This document shows positions 17,287 through 27,404 of a stretch of 64,000 nt of DNA, piece by piece (position 1 is the first letter of the stretch; each line of letters starts with the position of its first letter). The position numbers and the translations under genes are program-made. The stretch is from the NCBI RefSeq assembly GCF_000622225.1, contig NZ_JHWD01000011.1:2895-66894 (forward strand), written 5' to 3'. The stretch is from Roseomonas mucosa ATCC BAA-692. GTDB taxonomy: Bacteria; Pseudomonadota; Alphaproteobacteria; Acetobacterales; Acetobacteraceae. The notes below the pieces were generated by a model. That model made no database searches. It saw only the letters and a program-made list of their open reading frames with translations, and was not told the origin of the DNA.

Positions 17287-18027
17287 ATGAGCCGGTTTTC
17301 CGGAAAGCGCATCCTGGTCACGGGCGCGACCAGCGGCATCGGCCGGGCCGGGGCGCTACGCATCGCCGCGGAAGGCGGCCAGGTCATCGCGACGGGGCGA
17401 GACCCGGATCGCCTGGCGGCGCTGCGCCAGGCCCTGCCGGAGGCCGCGCTGGTACTGCGGAACGACGCGGCCGATCCCGGCGCGGCACGGGAACTCGCCG
17501 AGGCGGTCGCTTCGGGTGGCGGCCTCGACGGGGCGTGGCTCAACGCGGGTTATGCCGCCGTCTGCGCAATCGAGGCGGTCGATGCCGAATTTTTCGATGC
17601 CATGATGCAGGCGAACCTGCGTGGCCCGGTGCTGCAGATGGCCTGTTTGTCCAGCCTGCTGCGACCGGGCGGCGCCGTGCTGCTCACCGGCTCCACCGCG
17701 GCCTATGAGGGTTCGGCCATGGCCAGCATCTATGCCGCGAGCAAGGGCGCCATGCTGTCCCTGGCCCGCTGCTGGGCCACGGCGCTCGGCCCGCGCGGCA
17801 TCCGCGTCAACACGCTCGTGCCAGGGCCCATCGACACGAATTTCCGTGACTTCATGGCGGATTCCTTCCGGCGGGACTTCGAGGCGGGGGTGCTGGGACG
17901 GCTGGCTCTTTCCCGCATGGGCCGTGACGAGGAAGCGGCGGCCGTGGCCCTCTTCCTGCTGTCGGAGGAGGCCGGTTTCGTCACCGGCGGCCAGTACGCC
18001 GTCGATGGCGGGCTGGCGATGCGATAG
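17287..18027 (+). CDS. Short-chain dehydrogenase/reductase (SDR)
   Basis: 246 residues, classical SDR. Cofactor motif [18 protein letters not shown] at the N-terminus; catalytic Ser in [11 protein letters not shown] and the YAASK active-site pair after it; the C-terminal [15 protein letters not shown] is typical. ATGRD after the second strand suggests NADPH preference. The start is supported by GGAGGAGG nine bases upstream. The gene is divergent from a CrgA-like LysR gene, a common arrangement in which the regulator activates the reductase in response to its substrate. Substrate unknown. Confidence 0.92.
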   Translation: MSRFSGKRILVTGATSGIGRAGALRIAAEGGQVIATGRDPDRLAALRQALPEAALVLRNDAADPGAARELAEAVASGGGLDGAWLNAGYAAVCAIEAVDAEFFDAMMQANLRGPVLQMACLSSLLRPGGAVLLTGSTAAYEGSAMASIYAASKGAMLSLARCWATALGPRGIRVNTLVPGPIDTNFRDFMADSFRRDFEAGVLGRLALSRMGRDEEAAAVALFLLSEEAGFVTGGQYAVDGGLAMR

Positions 18028-18162
18028 CCCACCGCGCCGGGCGGGCCTTCGCGAAGGTCAGATCGTGGCCTGCAGGCTGAGGCTCGCCACCTCGATGTCG
18101 AAGCTGCCATCCACCCCGATGGCGAAATGTGCGCGCACCTGTGACGGCGCCCCGTCGGGCCG

Positions 18163-18636
18163 CTACGGCACGCGGTGGGTGTCGTCCGGCCGCTGCGGCG
18201 GCAGCTTGATCGCCAGGACCCGGAAGCGCCCCTCGCTGGCCTGGGACCCGGCATGGACCGTGCCCTTGGGGATGATGACGAGGTCCCCCGGCTTCACCTG
18301 GACCTGCCGGTCGCCCAGCCCGAAGGAGCCGCTGCCGGCCAGGACCAGCTGGATCTCGTTGGCGTCCGCATGGAAATGCTTGAACACGTTGCCGCTCTGC
18401 ACCGCCACCGTGCCCTGCTCCGTGGCGACCAGGGTGCGGGAGCGCAGGTCGGTGCCGTTGACCAGCGGGCCGATCTCGTCCTCGGTCAGCCCGGTCAGGC
18501 TGACGATGCGCGGCACCAGCTCCGGCGCCGCCGTCTGCGCGCCGGCGGGCGGAGTGAGCCGGGACAGGATGGGACCCGAAAGCAGCCCGCCCATGAAACC
18601 CATGGCGAGGCCGCCGCAGAGCACGGCAAGGCGCAT
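18163..18636 (-). CDS. Exported cupin-domain protein
   Basis: 157 residues. The N-terminus (MRLAVLCGGLAMGFMGGLLS) is a signal peptide or uncleaved anchor. The cupin barrel shows motif 1 (FKHFHADANEIQLVLAGSG, two His and a Glu) and motif 2 (PGDLVIIPKGTVHAG), so a metal ion is probably bound. ATG 18636 is preceded by GGAGGAAAC. An earlier in-frame start at 18723 would put a non-export-like leader in front. The frame stops at a TAG, but the same frame stays open for 34 more codons with protein-like content to a TGA at 18058, so the gene may be truncated by one nonsense change. Function unknown. Confidence 0.75.
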   Translation of the reverse strand: MRLAVLCGGLAMGFMGGLLSGPILSRLTPPAGAQTAAPELVPRIVSLTGLTEDEIGPLVNGTDLRSRTLVATEQGTVAVQSGNVFKHFHADANEIQLVLAGSGSFGLGDRQVQVKPGDLVIIPKGTVHAGSQASEGRFRVLAIKLPPQRPDDTHRVP

Positions 18637-18804
18637 TGTCTTGTTTCCTCCAGGGATCGTTCCGCACCCCCGGGGAGCAGCATGGCGCGGCCGGGTGCCG
18701 CGCGGCAAGCCAGGGCCGGGCACCCATCCCCGGCGATCACGGCGGGCCGGGCCCTGTCCGGCGCGCGATGCCGGGCCGCGGAAGCGCGCGTTTCGGGGGC
18801 GGCC

Positions 18805-19983
18805 TCAGCCCCGCGCCAGCCCGCGGCAATGCGCCAGCAGCCGGTCGATCTCCGCCTCGGTGTTGTAGTAGTGCGGGGAGGCCCGGATCAGGCCGGGCAG
18901 ACCGCGCCGCTCGGCATCGATGCGCGTGCTGGCGGGGTCCGAGGCCCCGATGGTGATCCCCGCCGCCCCGGCGCTGGCCACCACCGCACGCGCCTCATGC
19001 CCTTCCAGCGTGAAGCTGACGATGGCCGAGGGGTTCCGCCCCAGGTCGCGGAGCGTGGCGCCGGGGATCACGCGCAGCCCCTCCCGCAGCCGGGTGGCCA
19101 GAGCGTGGCAGCGCGTCCCGATTGCCTCCAGCCCCAGTTCCAGCGCGTAATCCACCGCCACCCCCAGCCCGGCGCGGGCGGCGTAGTTGTTTTCCCAGGT
19201 CTCGAAGCGGCGGGCGTCCCCGCGCAACCGGTACTCGCCTCGGCTGACCCAGGGCGCGGCGAAATGGTCGATCACCACCGGCTCCAGCCGCTCCAGCAGT
19301 TCCTGCCGCACATAGAGGAAGCCGGTGCCGCGCGGCCCGCGCAGGAATTTCCGGCCGGTGGCGGAGAGCATGTCGCAGCCGAGGGCCCGCACATCCACCG
19401 GCATCTGCCCTACCGCCTGGCAGGCATCCAGAAGATAGGGGATGCCATGCGTCCGGGCGATCCGCCCGATGGCGGCGGCCGGGTTGGTCAGCCCGCCATT
19501 GGTCGGCACCCAGGTGACGGCGATCAGCTTCGTACGGCCGTCGATCATCCGTTCCAGCGCCGCGAGGTCGAGCTCCCCCGCCGTGTCGCTCGGCACTACC
19601 TCCACCACCGCGCCGGTACGGCGCGCCACCTGCAGGAAGGCAACGTAGTTCGCCGCATACTCCGCCTCGGCGGTCAGGATGCGGTCCCCCGGGCCGAGGG
19701 GCAGGCTGTAGAAGGCCATCTGCCAGGCCACGGTGGCATTCTCGGTGAGGGCGATCTCCCCGGGCGCCGCGTTCAGCAGCCGCGCCACGGAGCGGTAGAC
19801 CCCTTCCAGCCTTTCAGCCTCCTGCGCCGCGGCGGCATAGCCGCCGATCTCCGCCTCCAGGTCCAGATGCGCCTTGACCGCCTCGACCACCGGCGCGGGC
19901 ATCAGGGCGGCCCCGGCATTGTGCAGATAGGCCCGCCGGGCGGTGGCCGGCGTTTCCGCCCGGACCCTCTCGATGTCGATCAT
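18805..19983 (-). CDS. Class V aminotransferase (cysteine desulfurase-like fold)
   Basis: 392 residues, PLP-dependent fold type I, class V. The PLP Lys is in SATGRKFLRGPRGTGFLYV, the Asp/Gln pair that contacts the PLP ring is in YLLDACQAVGQMPVD, and an N-terminal start like RAYLHNAGAALMP is typical of the isopenicillin-N epimerase/SufS/EgtE branch. Reactions in this branch include desulfuration, C-S lyase and kynureninase-like cleavage. There is no scaffold or Suf gene nearby, so housekeeping Fe-S assembly is unlikely. It is divergent from ybaB. Exact substrate unknown. Confidence 0.85.
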   Translation of the reverse strand: MIDIERVRAETPATARRAYLHNAGAALMPAPVVEAVKAHLDLEAEIGGYAAAAQEAERLEGVYRSVARLLNAAPGEIALTENATVAWQMAFYSLPLGPGDRILTAEAEYAANYVAFLQVARRTGAVVEVVPSDTAGELDLAALERMIDGRTKLIAVTWVPTNGGLTNPAAAIGRIARTHGIPYLLDACQAVGQMPVDVRALGCDMLSATGRKFLRGPRGTGFLYVRQELLERLEPVVIDHFAAPWVSRGEYRLRGDARRFETWENNYAARAGLGVAVDYALELGLEAIGTRCHALATRLREGLRVIPGATLRDLGRNPSAIVSFTLEGHEARAVVASAGAAGITIGASDPASTRIDAERRGLPGLIRASPHYYNTEAEIDRLLAHCRGLARG

Positions 19984-20198
19984 GCCGCCCCCTCCGGAAT
20001 CCGGCGGTCAGCTTCATCCCCGTGGCCGGGACTGCCAAGGGCGCCGGACCATGATGCGGATCGCCGCCCGGAATAAGGGACCGGAAACCGGGCGGGCCGG
20101 TGACGCAGGGCCACCCCTGCCCTAGATACCGGGGGAGATACTCCTCGGCGCGGCGGCTTCCGGCGCGTCCCGACAACCTTCAGCCAGGACATCCGTGC

Positions 20199-20543
20199 AT
20201 GAAGAACCTGACCAACATGCTCAAGCAGGCCCAGCAGATGCAGTCGAAGATGCAAGAGATGCAGGCCAAGCTGGAGGCCCAGGTGGTCGAGGGCCAGTCG
20301 GGCGCGGGCATGGTGAAGGTCTCGCTTTCCGGCAAGGGCGACCTCAAGAGCGTGGCCATCGACCCCTCCCTGATGTCGGCGGAGGAGCGCGAGGTGCTGG
20401 AGGACCTGCTGATCGCCGCCCATGCCGATGCCAAGGCGAAGGTGGAGGCGATGATGGCCGAGGAGATGCAGAAGGCCACCGCCGGGCTGAACATCCCCGG
20501 CATGGGCGGCGGCCTGCCGGGCGGCTTCAAGCTGCCGTTCTGA
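20199..20543 (+). CDS. YbaB/EbfC family nucleoid-associated protein
   Basis: 114 residues. KNLTNMLKQAQQMQSKMQEM and the rest of the first helix, VKVSLSGKGDLKSVAIDPSL, and the Met/Gly-rich end are diagnostic of the YbaB/EbfC DNA-binding family. It binds DNA as a dimer of tweezer shape. Frames open upstream, but the family start is at ATG 20199. It lies upstream of recR, the conserved order dnaX-ybaB-recR, although dnaX is 5 kb away here and the gap to recR is 258 bases. Confidence 0.95.
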   Translation: MKNLTNMLKQAQQMQSKMQEMQAKLEAQVVEGQSGAGMVKVSLSGKGDLKSVAIDPSLMSAEEREVLEDLLIAAHADAKAKVEAMMAEEMQKATAGLNIPGMGGGLPGGFKLPF

Positions 20544-20581
20544 ACCGTGCCCGGCCGCCGGGACCTCGTAGGCGCGATCCC

Positions 20582-20603
20582 CCCCGGGGCGGCGGCCCCG
20601 GGG
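20582..20603 (+). terminator. Strong GC hairpin after ybaB
   Basis: Perfect 9-bp stem CCCCGGGGC/GCCCCGGGG with a 4-base GGCG loop, 38 bases after the ybaB stop codon. There is no U-tract, so it may slow or end transcription or protect the 3' end rather than act as a standard intrinsic terminator. Confidence 0.45.
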
Positions 20604-20801
20604 AACGACCCGGAAGCCGCCCCATGGCGCCGGCATCCGGCCGGTAGTGCCGTTGGCAGACCTCCCGCCGACCCGGCGCGGGGCGGGGACAGCACGGCGG
20701 CACCCTCGCGGAAACGCCTGCCGATCCCTATATGTTCCGGGTAGCGGCCAAGCCCGGTTCGCGCCCCGCGGCGGTGCGGAAGGTGCGGCGCGGAGCATGG
20801 A

Positions 20802-21401
20802 ATGAACCATCCCAACGACCCCGTCGAACAGCTTGTCGGCCTGCTGTCGCGCCTGCCCGGCTATGGCCGGCGCTCGGCACGGCGGGCCGTGCTGAAGATG
20901 CTGCAGGACCCGCAACGGCTGATGCTGCCCCTCGCCGACGGGCTGCGGATCGCCGCCGAGGCGGTGCGGCCCTGCGAGGTCTGCGGCAATCTCGATACCG
21001 CATCCCCCTGCCATGTCTGCCGCGACCCGCACCGCGAGCGTGGGCTGGTCTGCGTGGTGGAGGGCGTGGCCGATCTCTGGGCACTGGAACGGGCCGGGGC
21101 GCATCGCGGCCTCTACCACGTGCTGGGCGGCGTGCTGTCGCCGCTCGGCGGGGTGGGGCCGGAGGATCTGCGCATCCAGCCCCTGGTGCGTCGCGTGGCG
21201 GAGGAGGGCATCCGCGAGGTGATCCTCGCCCTCCCCGCCACGGTGGAAGGCGCCACCACCGGCCATTACCTGCACGACCGGCTGCATGACCTGCCGGTGC
21301 AGGTCACGCGCCTCGCCCAGGGCGTTCCCATGGGGGGCGCCCTGGACGTGCTCGACGATGGCACCCTCGCCGCCGCCCTGCGCGCCCGCCGGCCAGTCTG
21401 A
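20802..21401 (+). CDS. recR: Recombination mediator protein RecR
   Basis: 199 residues, standard length. In order: helix-hairpin-helix region (VEQLVGLLSRLPGYGRRSA), a four-Cys zinc finger (CEVCGNLDTASPCHVC), and a Toprim domain (LVCVVEGVADLWALERAG, later LALPATVEGATTGHYL). RecR works with RecF/RecO to load RecA on gapped DNA. It follows ybaB as in many genomes. Its stop is followed by a full-length copy of the intergenic repeat. Confidence 0.96.
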   Translation: MNHPNDPVEQLVGLLSRLPGYGRRSARRAVLKMLQDPQRLMLPLADGLRIAAEAVRPCEVCGNLDTASPCHVCRDPHRERGLVCVVEGVADLWALERAGAHRGLYHVLGGVLSPLGGVGPEDLRIQPLVRRVAEEGIREVILALPATVEGATTGHYLHDRLHDLPVQVTRLAQGVPMGGALDVLDDGTLAAALRARRPV

Positions 21402-21427
21402 TCGGGCGCCGCGCCCTGTGGCTGGCC

Positions 21428-21749
21428 GCCGGGGGAGAGGCGCCGCCTCTCACCCCGGACCCCCTCTCCGCCGGGGACCGAAGCCGGTCCCCGGACCCCG
21501 GGCTCGCGTTGGCTCTGGTGGTAACCGTTACCCTGCGACCTGATCCCTGGGAGCAGGTGGAAAGGCGGGGCACCCGAAAAGAAAGACACCGTGTCCGCGC
21601 CTGTGGCACCGGCAGTCCGCCGGAGAGCCAAGCTCTCCGGCGCGATCCGGCGTCAGCGAGCACCAACTCATCGGGTCCAGGGCCCGCAGGGTCCTGGCGG
21701 ATAGGGGGTCCGGGGGAAAGGCAGCGCCTTTCACCCGGGACAACGCGGC
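21428..21749 (-). repeat. Intergenic modular palindromic repeat, copy 2 (full, inverted)
   Basis: Reverse-complement orientation relative to copies 3, 5 and 6. On the plus strand it begins with the GGGGAGAGGC ... GCCTCTC hairpin and GGGGACCGAAGCCGGTCCCC, continues through the spacer, then CGCCGGAGAG ... CTCTCCGGCG, then CCAGGG ... CCTGG and the reversed CCCCCTATCC link, and ends with the AAAGGC/GCCTTT hairpin. It fills the space between the convergent recR and DUF4403 genes; nothing else is visible in this 375-base gap. Confidence 0.85.
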
Positions 21750-21776
21750 GTCAAACGTGAAACACGACCCCGGCGG

Positions 21777-23267
21777 TCATGGCACCGGCAGGTCTGTCAC
21801 CTCGGCCTCCACGCCGGCTTCGGCGGTGCCCAGGACGGTCAGGGCGTCGTTTTCCGGCACCACCTGTTCCAGGCGCAGGCTGGGCTTCGTCAGGGTCACG
21901 CGCAGCCCGCCGGTGAAGGCAGGGTCCGAGAGGCGGCGGCGCAGTTCGGCCATGGCACCGTCCGTCACGTCCTTCAGGTCATAGACGGCGATCTCGCTGA
22001 TTCGTTCGCGCAGTTGCCGCTCGAAGATCAGCGTGGCCAGCGACCAGACCGTGCTGTCCAGGCTGCGGGCGAAGCGCAGGTCCTCCAGCCCGATCCGCGT
22101 GCCGCCCCGGCTCAGCACCGGGCGCGCCGAGAAGACCACCCGTCCCGTTGTGTCGGGCCAGAGGCCTGGCAGGTCCGCGCTGAAGCGCACCGCCAGGGCG
22201 ATGGCGGGGGCGCTGGGATAGAGGAAGATCTCCTGCACCCGCAGGTGCGCCGTGCCCAGCGGCGTCTCGACGGGGATGTCGCGATGGCCGAATTCCCGCA
22301 TCAGCCAGTCGCGGATCATGTCATAGCCGGCGCGCACCGGCACCGAAAGGCGCAGCCGCCCGTCGCGTTCGTTCCAGCGTTCCGGCAGGGCGTCGAGCGG
22401 CGGCAGGAAGCCCGGCGGCGCCGCATCCGGCTTGCGCGAGGCGATGCTGGTGCGGGCGCGCAGGCCCAGCACCACCCGCAGGCGCCCGGGCTCCACGACC
22501 AGTTCCGACAGGCCCACCGATTGCGGCTGGATGCCGATCCAGAGCGGCGGGGCGGCGGGAAGCTGCACCCGGATATCGCGCGGCTGCCAGAGTTCCAGCG
22601 CCTGCCGCCGGATGGTGCCGCAGGGCACCAGCCTGGCAAGCTGTTCCGGCAAGCCGTGCAGCGCCGCCTCGATCTGCGCCCGGACGCGTTCCTCGATGCC
22701 GATCCAGACGCCGCCGAGGATCTCCAGCCGCGGACTGCGGGTCCAGCGGTAGTCCACCGCCATGTCCACCGCGGGACACCAGCCGCGGTCGAGGGTCAGG
22801 CCCAGATCCGCCTGCACCATGGCGGCGGCGTCGATCTTCTTCTCGTCGAGCGACAGGAACTCCGCCAGGCCGCCGCCGAGCCCCACGGAGCCGGACACCG
22901 AGAGCGGCACCTGGACCCGCAGCCGTCCCCCGGCCTCCGAAAGGGTGAAGCGCCCCTCGCGCCGGATCACCAGGTCGTAGCGCGTGCCGGCATCCGCCGC
23001 GCTCGCCTGGCGGAACTCGGCCGGCACGGCGCGATCGGCGGCCTGGCGCAGCAGGTCGAAGGGCAGGCGCAGTTGCAGGGCGACGGCGCTCTCCTGTGCC
23101 GGCAGGTCCAGTTGGGCGGCGCGGCGCTCCGGCTCGCTGGCCAGCAGCAGATCCCGGTCCCGCAGCCAGACGATCCCGCCCGCGAAGACGAGGAGGAGCA
23201 GCGCCGCCGCCAGCACCCGCACCAGCCATCGCCGCCGCACGGCGCCTGCCGTTCTGTCCCCCGCCAC
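21777..23267 (-). CDS. DUF4403 family protein, membrane-anchored
   Basis: 496 residues. One hydrophobic segment near the N-terminus (about 13-34: WLVRVLAAALLLLVFAGGIV) after a basic head suggests an inner-membrane anchor with the rest periplasmic. The body is a series of beta-rich stretches (LRVQVPLSVSGSVGLGG, LRLSVPVRAGYDMIRDWL, SRGGTRIGLEDLRFARSLDS) that match the DUF4403 family, a tubular lipid-binding-like fold. Function unknown; an envelope lipid-handling role is inference only. It follows a LysR gene on the same strand by 49 bases. Confidence 0.75.
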   Translation of the reverse strand: MAGDRTAGAVRRRWLVRVLAAALLLLVFAGGIVWLRDRDLLLASEPERRAAQLDLPAQESAVALQLRLPFDLLRQAADRAVPAEFRQASAADAGTRYDLVIRREGRFTLSEAGGRLRVQVPLSVSGSVGLGGGLAEFLSLDEKKIDAAAMVQADLGLTLDRGWCPAVDMAVDYRWTRSPRLEILGGVWIGIEERVRAQIEAALHGLPEQLARLVPCGTIRRQALELWQPRDIRVQLPAAPPLWIGIQPQSVGLSELVVEPGRLRVVLGLRARTSIASRKPDAAPPGFLPPLDALPERWNERDGRLRLSVPVRAGYDMIRDWLMREFGHRDIPVETPLGTAHLRVQEIFLYPSAPAIALAVRFSADLPGLWPDTTGRVVFSARPVLSRGGTRIGLEDLRFARSLDSTVWSLATLIFERQLRERISEIAVYDLKDVTDGAMAELRRRLSDPAFTGGLRVTLTKPSLRLEQVVPENDALTVLGTAEAGVEAEVTDLPVP

Positions 23268-23316
23268 GGTCAGCGCGGCGGACGCGGCCGGGGCGGCGCT
23301 TCGGGGAGGCTTCGCA

Positions 23317-24228
23317 TCACTTCTCCCGGGCCTCGTTCCGCTGGGCGCGCGGGCCGAAATGCTCCGTCAGGAAGTCGATCAGGGCGCGGGTCTTGGGGAC
23401 CGGCAGATGGCCCGGCGGCTGCACGGCATGGAGGACGAGTTCCCGTCCCCGGAATTCCGCCATCACCTCCACCAGCCGCCCGTCCCGGATCGCCGCCTGC
23501 GCCAGGTTCAGCGGTAGCAGGCAAAGGCCGGCACCATCCAGCGTCGCCTGCATCAGCACATCCACGTTGTTGACGGTGAAGCGGCTGGTCACCGGCACGG
23601 ACACCGCGCCGTCCGGTCCCTCGAAGCTCCAGGTCTGCCAGGCCGTGCCGATCAGGTGCAGGCAGGCATGCCGCGCCAGGTCGGCCGGGTGGCGGGGCGT
23701 GCCGTGCTGTTCCAGATAGGCGGACGAGGCGCAGAGGACCATCCGCGAGGTGGTGATGCGGCGCGAGATCAGGCTGGAATCGGGCAGGCGCCCGACCCGC
23801 AGCACGAGGTCGTAGCCTTCCTCTACCAGATCCACGACGCGGTCCGTCAGCACCAGTTCCAGTTCGATCTCCGGATAGCGGGCGAGGAAGGTGCTGACGA
23901 GAGGGGCGAGGTAGTGCTGGCCGAAGGAGACCGGCGCGTTCACCCGCAGGCGGCCGCGCGGGGTCAGGGCTCCGACGCTGGCCTCCTCCTCCGCCAGGCC
24001 GATCAGGTCGAGCACCTGCCGGGCCCGTTCCAGGAAGACCTGCCCCTCGGAGGTCAGGCTGACACGGCGCGTGGTGCGGTTCAGCAGTCGCACGCCCAGG
24101 TGTCGCTCCAGTTCCGCGACATGGTCGCTGGTGGCGGAGCGCGACAGGTCCATGGCCTCGGCGGCCCGGGTGAAGCTGCCGGTTTCCGCGACCTTGGCGA
24201 AGACCTCCATGGCCTGCAGCTTGTTCAT
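23317..24228 (-). CDS. LysR-family transcriptional regulator (CrgA-like)
   Basis: 303 residues. Winged helix-turn-helix at the start (LQAMEVFAKVAETGSFTRAA, LSRSATSDHVAELERHLG) and an effector-binding domain of the CrgA type (QHYLAPLVSTFLARYPEIEL, RVVDLVEEGYDLVLRVGRLP). ATG 24228 is chosen because it starts at the conserved NKLQAMEVF; an in-frame ATG 192 bases further out adds a low-complexity leader. It could control the DUF4403 gene downstream, but there is no divergent target next to it. Confidence 0.9.
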   Translation of the reverse strand: MNKLQAMEVFAKVAETGSFTRAAEAMDLSRSATSDHVAELERHLGVRLLNRTTRRVSLTSEGQVFLERARQVLDLIGLAEEEASVGALTPRGRLRVNAPVSFGQHYLAPLVSTFLARYPEIELELVLTDRVVDLVEEGYDLVLRVGRLPDSSLISRRITTSRMVLCASSAYLEQHGTPRHPADLARHACLHLIGTAWQTWSFEGPDGAVSVPVTSRFTVNNVDVLMQATLDGAGLCLLPLNLAQAAIRDGRLVEVMAEFRGRELVLHAVQPPGHLPVPKTRALIDFLTEHFGPRAQRNEAREK

Positions 24229-24455
24229 GGCCGTTTGCGGTCTCCGCTGCGCCGGTGCGGCCGGCATCGTCACGCGCCTCCGCGCCGACGCCGCCCCGGC
24301 GGGATCGTGAAGGGCGGGATCATAGGACCCCTGGCCCGTGCTGGCGCCGTCCCCCGCCTTCACAATGGTTCGAGACAGGAGGCCCTGGGGATGGGCGGGA
24401 GCGGGACTGGATGCGCGCACCGGCCCGGCGGGGCATCCGGATGGGCCGACATGAG

Positions 24456-24483
24456 GAAGGGCGCCCCGGATGGGACGCCCTTC
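24456..24483. terminator. Hairpin downstream of the small secreted-protein operon
   Basis: Perfect 8-bp stem GAAGGGCG/CGCCCTTC with a 12-base loop. It lies 31 bases past the end of the 34-residue minus-strand ORF. There is no clear U-tract on the minus strand; TTCATGTT follows on the plus strand. The rest of 24229-24514 shows no gene. Confidence 0.35.
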
Positions 24484-24514
24484 TTCATGTTGGGGGGGAA
24501 AGGGGGGCTGGGCC

Positions 24515-24619
24515 TCAGCCGAGCCGGGGAGGCTGCCGCGGATGGCCCGAAAGCCAGTCCAGCAGAAGGGAGATCCACAGCGGGGCGGCGGAACCGTTCG
24601 TATCGCCTTCGGTTTCCAT
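24515..24619 (-). CDS. Possible 34-residue protein
   Basis: ATG 24619 to TGA 24515, too short for most gene callers. The product starts METEGDTNGSAAPLW, has a short hydrophobic stretch ISLLLDWL and ends in GHPRQPPRLG. An AAGGA lies about 10 bases upstream of the ATG. It begins 32 bases after the stop of the secreted Ser/Gly-rich protein gene and is followed by a hairpin, so the two would form a small operon. No family recognised. Existence is plausible but rests on context and one Shine-Dalgarno-like site. Confidence 0.35.
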   Translation of the reverse strand: METEGDTNGSAAPLWISLLLDWLSGHPRQPPRLG

Positions 24620-24651
24620 GGTTCGTGATCCTTGCCGGAACGGCGGGACGG

Positions 24652-25020
24652 TCAGCGCGAGGCCACCAGGGTGCGGTGGAAGCCGCGGGCCTGGGTGCCA
24701 TAGCCACCACCCACCGCGCTGGAGCCGGAGCCCGAGAAGTCGGTGGGCGAGGCGCCGATGCCGTTCTGGCTGAGCATCACCTGCTGCGCCGCCAGGGGCG
24801 AGCCAAGGCCGACGGCCGAGGAGCCGGCATTGCTGGTGTTGCGAGGGGTGGAACCGGCCAAGGCGTAGGTGGTCGCCTCATAGGCGGGCGCACCCTGGAT
24901 GCTGGAGGAGCCGGCATTGGAGAAATCCGTCACCTCGGCGGCCCCGGCGAAGGGGGCGGCGAAGGCGCCCAGCGACAGGGCGAGGGTGGCAGCGGCGATA
25001 CGGGAAGAAATGCGGGACAT
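24652..25020 (-). CDS. Small secreted Ser/Gly/Ala-rich protein, unknown function
   Basis: 122 residues. A clean Sec signal peptide covers about 1-27 (MSRISSRIAAATLALSLGAF ... PFAGA, cleaved before AEVTDF). The mature part, about 95 residues, contains three imperfect copies of a short unit: DFSNAGSSSI, NTSNAGSSAV and DFSGSGSSAV, separated by Ala/Tyr/Thr-rich linkers. No cysteine, no known domain. It is low in charge and probably extended or beta-rich outside the cytoplasm. A perfect palindrome lies about 90 bases upstream of the start. A possible 34-residue gene follows. I do not recognise the family. Confidence 0.6.
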   Translation of the reverse strand: MSRISSRIAAATLALSLGAFAAPFAGAAEVTDFSNAGSSSIQGAPAYEATTYALAGSTPRNTSNAGSSAVGLGSPLAAQQVMLSQNGIGASPTDFSGSGSSAVGGGYGTQARGFHRTLVASR

Positions 25021-25108
25021 CGTCTTGGCCTCTTGGAGCCGGACGGGCCTGATTGCCTGCCGGTGAGGACCATATGCGCCTCACCGATTATCGATTGAAT
25101 GGGCAAAA

Positions 25109-25129
25109 AACTGATTGTACCGATCAGTT
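25109..25129. promoter_or_regulatory. Perfect palindrome upstream of the small secreted-protein gene
   Basis: AACTGAT-N7-ATCAGTT, 7-bp perfect arms, about 90 bases upstream of the secreted-protein start in an AT-richer stretch of a GC-rich genome. It has the form of an operator for a dimeric regulator. The remaining 25021-25228 shows no gene and presumably holds the promoter. Confidence 0.4.
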
Positions 25130-25228
25130 CAAATGATGAATCCGTCCTGCTTGTTGCCGGTCCAGGCTGGTTACCTCTGCGAGTGTCTCTGGCCGTCACC
25201 ATACGGCGGCCGGGCCACAGTTCGGTTT

Positions 25229-25566
25229 GGCGTTGCGCATTCCGGGGGACAAGGCTCCGCCTTTCCCCCCCGTCCCCCTTATCCGCCAGGAACCTGAGGT
25301 TCCTGGACCTCCCGTCCGTTGCCTCTTCGCTGCCGGCCGGATCGCGCCGGAGAGCATCGCTCTCCGGCGGACTGCCGGTGCCACCCACACGGACAGGGTG
25401 CCTTTTCTTCTTTCCGGGAGCCCCGCGTTGCCACCTGCTTCCCGGGATCAGGCCGCAGGCTGGCGGTCACCACGCGGAGCCAACTCAGGCCTGGGGTCCG
25501 GGGACCGGCTTCGGTCCCCGGCGGAGAGGGGGTCCGGCGGGAGAGGCGGCGCCTCTCCCCCGGGGG
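25229..25566 (+). repeat. Intergenic modular palindromic repeat, copy 3 (full)
   Basis: Full-length copy. Order: GGCGTTG leader; AAGGC-TCC-GCCTT hairpin; link with GGAACC-TGA-GGTTCC hairpin; CGCCGGAGAG ... CTCTCCGGCG hairpin; a spacer of about 120 bases; GGGGACCGGCTTCGGTCCCC; GGAGAGGGGGTCC; and a GGGAGAGGC ... GCCTCTCCC hairpin. It lies 45 bases downstream of the pckA stop codon (pckA reads towards it) and upstream of the secreted-protein gene. Confidence 0.88.
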
Positions 25567-25611
25567 TTATCCGCGAAGTGGAACGGCCAGGGAGGGCCGC
25601 TGCCAGCCTCG

Positions 25612-27210
<1,599 letters not shown>

Positions 27211-27300
27211 TCCGGCATGACCTCCTAGAAGGAAAACGGTGGCTTAGTCCGCAGCCATATAGAAGATTCAGGCTGCCCATGCCATCCCGGCATGTGCTGG

Positions 27301-27372
27301 AAAGCGCAGATTTCTGATAAAAAAAGTTATATCGTCTCAATAATATTTATTCTGTCGTCTTATCCTGACTCA
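27301..27372. promoter_or_regulatory. AT-rich promoter region upstream of pckA
   Basis: About 70 bases that are markedly AT-rich (runs such as TAAAAAAAG and AATAATATTTATT) within a roughly 70% GC window, lying 90-160 bases upstream of the pckA start and just past the end of the HugZ-like gene. Likely holds the pckA promoter and possibly the HugZ gene's terminator. No single -35/-10 pair can be fixed by eye. Confidence 0.4.
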
Positions 27373-27404
27373 GCCCGGATGAGTTTCCCTACTCCGCCTT
27401 GTCC

